Shown here: positions 60,753 to 64,000 of the stretch, piece after piece
Layout of the letters: every line of letters starts with the position of its first letter
Numbering within the stretch: position 1 is the stretch's first letter
Origin: UBA2450 sp045226015
GTDB taxonomy: Bacteria > Bacillota_I > Bacilli_A > RFN20 > CAG-826
Direction of reading: 5' to 3'
DNA: 64,000 nucleotides
Assembly (NCBI GenBank): GCA_045226015.1
Contig: JBGVBY010000013.1
Location: 62,001 to 126,000 of the forward strand
Notes under the pieces: model-generated
Database searches by the model: none
What the model was told of the DNA's origin: nothing
What the model saw: only the letters and a program-made list of their open reading frames with translations
Position numbers and translations under genes: made by a program

Positions 60753-61850
60753 ATGCTAGAGATTGAACTTAAAAAAGCGGGAAAAATATCTCGATTAACC
60801 AACAAAACATTCTGCTTTGAAAAAGAATTGGGAGAAGGGTTTTACGCGGCGAATTACTTTTTAAAAAGTAATAAGATTGTTAAAGAACACGCTCCAAATC
60901 ACATTGTAACCATGCAGTGGTTCCAAAGAAGAGATGACTCAATGCTTTGTGGAGTAGATGAAGCAATTGCAATTTTACATACTTACGCTATCCACCCAGA
61001 AGAACTAGAAATCGAAGCTCTTAATGATGGAGATATTATCAACAACATGGAACCAGTTTTAAAAGTCACTGGCAAATATGAAAACTTCGGATTCTTAGAA
61101 TCTGTTATTGATGGAATCTTAGCTAGAAGAACAAGTGTTGCTACTAACGTTAGAGAAGTTCTTAAGGTCAGTGGAAATATCCCTGTCTTCTCTATGGCGG
61201 ACCGTCAAGACGATTATCACACTCAAGTTGGAGATGGCTATGCTACTTATGTAGCTGGTATTAACCGTGTTAGTACTGACGCTCAAGGCAAGTGGTGGGG
61301 TGGCAAAGGCATGGGAACCATGCCTCATGCATTAATCCAAGTTTGTGGTGGAGATGTTATTAAAGCTGCGCAAATTTATCACGCGACTTATCCAAACGAA
61401 AAGGTAACTGCCTTAATTGACTATAATAACGATGTTGTTACTGATTCTCTTAAACTCGCGCGTGTATTAAAAGAAGATTTAAATGGAGTTCGTATTGATA
61501 CTTCTAAATCGTTAATTGACCATTATTTTGATGACAAAGACACCAGTGGATTTGATCCTCATGGAGTGTGTAAAGAACTCGTCTTCGCTCTTAGAGAAGC
61601 GTTAGACAAAGAAGGATTTAACTATGTTAAAATCATCGTTTCTTCTTCTTTCTCTCCTGAAAAGATAAAAGAATGGAATAAACTCAATGTTCCAGTTGAT
61701 TTATATGGAGTAGGAACCTACTTTGTTAACAATATGACATGTGGCTTTACTGGAGACCTTGTTATGCTTGATGGTAAACCTCAAGCAAAAGAAGGTAGAG
61801 CCAACTATCCTTCTAGTAGGCTACAGAAAGTTAAATATCCAATCTATTAA
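60753..61850 (+). CDS. pncB: Nicotinate phosphoribosyltransferase
   Basis: This 365-residue enzyme forms nicotinate mononucleotide from nicotinate and PRPP in NAD salvage. The active-site blocks are SMADRQDDYHTQ near residues 149-160, GGKGMGTMPHALIQ near 184-197, and the C-terminal DLYGVGTYFVNN near 308-319. It matches the shorter bacterial form (about 360 residues). Starts two bases after the preceding gene and ends at a terminator. Confidence 0.92.
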   Translation: MLEIELKKAGKISRLTNKTFCFEKELGEGFYAANYFLKSNKIVKEHAPNHIVTMQWFQRRDDSMLCGVDEAIAILHTYAIHPEELEIEALNDGDIINNMEPVLKVTGKYENFGFLESVIDGILARRTSVATNVREVLKVSGNIPVFSMADRQDDYHTQVGDGYATYVAGINRVSTDAQGKWWGGKGMGTMPHALIQVCGGDVIKAAQIYHATYPNEKVTALIDYNNDVVTDSLKLARVLKEDLNGVRIDTSKSLIDHYFDDKDTSGFDPHGVCKELVFALREALDKEGFNYVKIIVSSSFSPEKIKEWNKLNVPVDLYGVGTYFVNNMTCGFTGDLVMLDGKPQAKEGRANYPSSRLQKVKYPIY

Positions 61851-61876
61851 AAAAAGCACCATAGGTGCTTTTATTT
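61851..61876. terminator. Bidirectional terminator between pncB and tyrS
   Basis: AAAGCACC (61853-61860) and GGTGCTTT (61864-61871) form an 8-bp stem over an ATA loop, with A-run and T-run on the two sides. It serves pncB and tyrS. Confidence 0.85.
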
Positions 61877-63064
61877 TGCAATAATCTTTAGGAAGGTTTT
61901 CTTTCCTTTTTTCACTTTAATTGGAGAAGAATAGTTAATAACTTTGTTAACATCACTAATCTTTTCTCCATCGATTGAAAGACCACCTTGTTCAATTAAT
62001 CGACGAGCCTCGCTCTTACTTGTACATAATTTAGAATTCACAAGAAGGTCCATAACAGGAAGTTCGTTTCCTTCTAATTCTACTTGAGGCATATTTTCAT
62101 CGTTTCCTTCGCCAGAGAATAAATTCTTAGCAGCGTTAAGAGCTTTATTGGCCTCTTCTTCTCCGTGGACTAACTTAGTTAATTCATAAGCAAGGATTTC
62201 TTTCTTTTCGTTGATTCTATCATTACTCCATGAAGCGATTTCATCAATCTTTTCAAGTGGTAAGAAAGTTAATAATTTGAAGCATTTAATGACATCAGCG
62301 TCATCAATATTTCTCCAGTATTGGAAGAATTCAAACGGTGTGGTTTTATTTGGATCAAGCCAAATTGCACCTGAAGAAGTTTTGCCCATTTTCTTACCTT
62401 CACTATTTAATAATAGTGTAATAGTCATTGCATAGGCATCTTTACCGGTTTTCTTACGGATGAGTTCAGTACCCGCGAGCATATTTGACCATTGGTCATC
62501 TCCACCAAATTGCATATTGCATCCATATTTTTGATTTAAGTAATAGAAGTCATATGCTTGCATAATCATGTAGTTGAATTCTAAGAAAGATAAGCCTCTT
62601 TCCATTCTTTGCTTATAGCACTCTGCTCTAAGCATGTTATTAACTGAGAAATGAGGTCCGACATCTCTAAGGAATTCGACATAATTGAGGTTGAGTAACC
62701 AGTCTTTATTATTAGCGACAATTGCTTTATCAAAGTCGATGAATCTACTCATTTGCTTTTTAAAGCATTCGACGTTGTGATCAATTTGTTCGCTATCCAT
62801 CATTTTTCTTAGGTCGCTTCTTCCAGAAGGATCACCAACGTGGCCAGTACCTCCACCTAATAAAACGATAGGAGTGTTACCTGCCATTTGGAGTCTCTTC
62901 ATTAAACATAAAGCCATGAAGTGTCCAACATGTAATGAGTCAGCGGTAGGATCAAAACCAATATAAAATTTAGCGTTACCTTTATTAATCAGTTCTCTGA
63001 TTTCTTCTTCATCAGTAACTTGTGCAATTAAGTTTCTTGCTTGTAATTCTTCGTAAATTCCCAT
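61871..63064 (-). CDS. tyrS: Tyrosyl-tRNA synthetase
   Basis: This 397-residue class I enzyme contains the HIGH-type motif HVGHFMALCL near residue 46 and KMGKT near residue 232, with YIGFDPTADS at 32-41. It has a C-terminal S4-like domain (about 335-395) with CTSKSEARRLIEQGGLSIDG. AGGGGAC precedes the ATG; the leader before it is too short for a T-box. Confidence 0.97.
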   Translation of the reverse strand: MGIYEELQARNLIAQVTDEEEIRELINKGNAKFYIGFDPTADSLHVGHFMALCLMKRLQMAGNTPIVLLGGGTGHVGDPSGRSDLRKMMDSEQIDHNVECFKKQMSRFIDFDKAIVANNKDWLLNLNYVEFLRDVGPHFSVNNMLRAECYKQRMERGLSFLEFNYMIMQAYDFYYLNQKYGCNMQFGGDDQWSNMLAGTELIRKKTGKDAYAMTITLLLNSEGKKMGKTSSGAIWLDPNKTTPFEFFQYWRNIDDADVIKCFKLLTFLPLEKIDEIASWSNDRINEKKEILAYELTKLVHGEEEANKALNAAKNLFSGEGNDENMPQVELEGNELPVMDLLVNSKLCTSKSEARRLIEQGGLSIDGEKISDVNKVINYSSPIKVKKGKKTFLKIIAK

Positions 63065-63116
63065 TATTGTTGTCCCCTACAATGTAGAATATAACATAAT
63101 TACCTACGTATATAAA

Positions 63117-63149
63117 GAAAAAAAGACTCCTACATAAGTAAGAGTCTTT
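63117..63149 (-). terminator. Terminator after rpsD
   Basis: On the minus strand AAAGACTC (63149-63142) pairs with GAGTCTTT (63129-63122) over a 12-base loop. A T-run of about eight follows, encoded by A's at 63117-63124. Confidence 0.8.
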
Positions 63150-63164
63150 GTTGTAATGCATGTA

Positions 63165-63770
63165 TTAGAGTTTACGGTTGTAGTATTCAACGATCTGTGA
63201 TTCGGTGATTTGTTGAGTTAATTCATTACGTTCTGGTTCTCTAATGTATTTACCTGAGAGTTTTTCTTCATCAACTTCGACCCAACCGACTTTAGTAGCG
63301 ATAGAGGCGAGTGATTCTTTGATGACTTTCATGTCTTTGGCGTTTTCTCTTACAGAGATAACGTCGTTAAGAGAACATAAGTATGATGGAATATCAACTT
63401 TTTTACCGTTAACTTCAATGTGACCATGATTGACGAGTTGTCTAGCACCTCTACGGGTACGAGCAAAGCCCATACGGAAGACGAGGTTATCTAAACGGGA
63501 TTCAAGTAACTTCATGAAAGCAAAACCAGTAACTTCTTTACTAGATAATGCAAGCATGAATAAACGTCTGAATTGTCTTTCATTGACACCATACATTTGT
63601 CTTAGTTTTTGTTTTTCAACTAATTGTTTACCATATTCAGATGGTTTCTTCTTACGAGAAGCTCCATGTTGACCAGGTCCATAAGGACGTTTTTGGAGTT
63701 CCTTGTTAGTTTCAAGTGTTGAAAAACCTAATCTACGACTTCTTTTCCAGTCTGATCCAGTGTATCTCAT
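63165..63770 (-). CDS. rpsD: 30S ribosomal protein S4
   Basis: This 201-residue primary 16S rRNA-binding protein reads MRYTGSDWKRSRRLGFS at the start and has the S4 RNA-binding domain near residues 90-155 (LESRLDNLVFRMGFARTRRG). It is the zinc-free form, lacking the four N-terminal cysteines. AGAAAGGAAG precedes the ATG. A structured leader with a possible pseudoknot lies upstream and is likely to allow S4 feedback. Confidence 0.97.
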   Translation of the reverse strand: MRYTGSDWKRSRRLGFSTLETNKELQKRPYGPGQHGASRKKKPSEYGKQLVEKQKLRQMYGVNERQFRRLFMLALSSKEVTGFAFMKLLESRLDNLVFRMGFARTRRGARQLVNHGHIEVNGKKVDIPSYLCSLNDVISVRENAKDMKVIKESLASIATKVGWVEVDEEKLSGKYIREPERNELTQQITESQIVEYYNRKL

Positions 63771-63789
63771 GACTTGTACTTCCTTTCTT

Positions 63790-63930
63790 TATTTTTTCGC
63801 AAAATAATGAATAGGCATAAATCCCTTGTTCCGGATGTTTGAATTCTGTTTCACCATGTAGCTTAGGTTACTTCACTTATACTTTTCAAACGTCAGACGA
63901 ACAGTATTTATGTGCTGCATTACATGCAGT
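63790..63930 (-). ncRNA. S4 autoregulatory mRNA leader (candidate)
   Basis: The rpsD leader has a 6-bp hairpin at its 5' end (CTGCAT/ATGCAG, 63915-63929). Two further pairings interleave: CTGTT (63904-63900) with AACAG (63850-63846), and GTTTGAA (63891-63885) with TTCAAAC (63843-63837). Crossing order gives a pseudoknot. S4 leader repression through such folds is known in bacteria. Confidence 0.65.
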
Positions 63931-63934
63931 AATA

Positions 63935-63963
63935 AATATACAGGATATTAAAAACTTACACAA
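63935..63963 (-). promoter_or_regulatory. Promoter of rpsD
   Basis: On the minus strand TTGTGT (63963-63958) and TATATT (63940-63935) are 17 bases apart, and transcription would start near 63928, just before the first leader hairpin. Confidence 0.7.
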
Positions 63964-64000
63964 CAAAAAAATTAAATATTTTTTGATGTGTGAAAATAGC

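Noticed and set aside
15020..64000. Possible Mycoplasma-type code with TGA as tryptophan.
   Set aside because: Tryptophan is encoded by TGG in conserved motifs such as the thioredoxin WCGPC, and TGA ends rpe, trmB and coaX at the expected places.

Overview
The window looks like a chromosome segment of a low-GC, AT-rich Bacillota (class Bacilli), probably one of the uncultured gut or rumen lineages near the Erysipelotrichia/Mollicutes. The evidence is AT-rich coding sequence, AGGAGG-type ribosome binding sites, TGA used as a stop (rpe, trmB, coaX), a lipoprotein-type ATP synthase b subunit, several stripped-down or degenerate housekeeping proteins, and candidate leaderless promoters. The lineage is an inference; no rRNA is present.

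Region 1 (1 to about 14.8 kb) is the right end of a prophage. A leftward late operon encodes a possible small terminase, large terminase, coiled-coil protein, portal, scaffold-like protein, N4-gp56-type major capsid protein, head-tail connector candidate, and virion proteins. The last is an Ig-like-domain protein cut off by the left window edge. A gene-poor divergent control region (about 10.5 to 11.4 kb) holds a large nested dyad and a G-quadruplex motif. A rightward, less AT-rich operon then encodes a zinc-ribbon amidoligase, a class II glutamine amidotransferase and five small unknown proteins. It ends at a terminator just before a tRNA-Gly(TCC), which faces the phage with its 3' end and is the likely attachment site. 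The integrase and other phage end lie outside the window. The amidoligase/amidotransferase operon is the best candidate for an undescribed system.

Region 2 (14.9 to 31.5 kb) is host DNA: trxA, a TraX-like membrane protein and a CPBP protease on the minus strand, then YigZ, Mrp, aminopeptidase P and glycerol kinase. A compact addB-addA pair follows, overlapped by an unrecognised DUF5677-like gene. MgtC, a TGS-nucleoside kinase and a phosphofructokinase with the pyrophosphate-type signature come next.

Region 3 (31.5 to 41 kb) is the full F-type ATP synthase operon (atpI-B-E-F-H-A-G-D-C), whose c subunit carries a two-carboxylate motif typical of Na+ rotors. Pyrophosphatase, trmL, a small free-standing gene and rqcH follow.

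Region 4 (41 to 50.7 kb) is the gmk-priA-(DUF1904)-rsmB-like-rlmN-stp-kinase-rsgA-rpe cluster. Relative to the usual Bacilli order it lacks rpoZ, coaBC, def, fmt and thiN. Its RsmB homologue has lost both catalytic cysteines and its kinase lacks membrane and PASTA regions.

Region 5 (50.5 to 64 kb) holds rpmB, a PH-like membrane protein, glgC-glgD-glgA, leuS, coaX, a PepV-type dipeptidase, trmB, a DUF4479-like protein, nicotinate phosphoribosyltransferase, and then tyrS and rpsD on the minus strand. rpsD has a leader that can form a pseudoknot.
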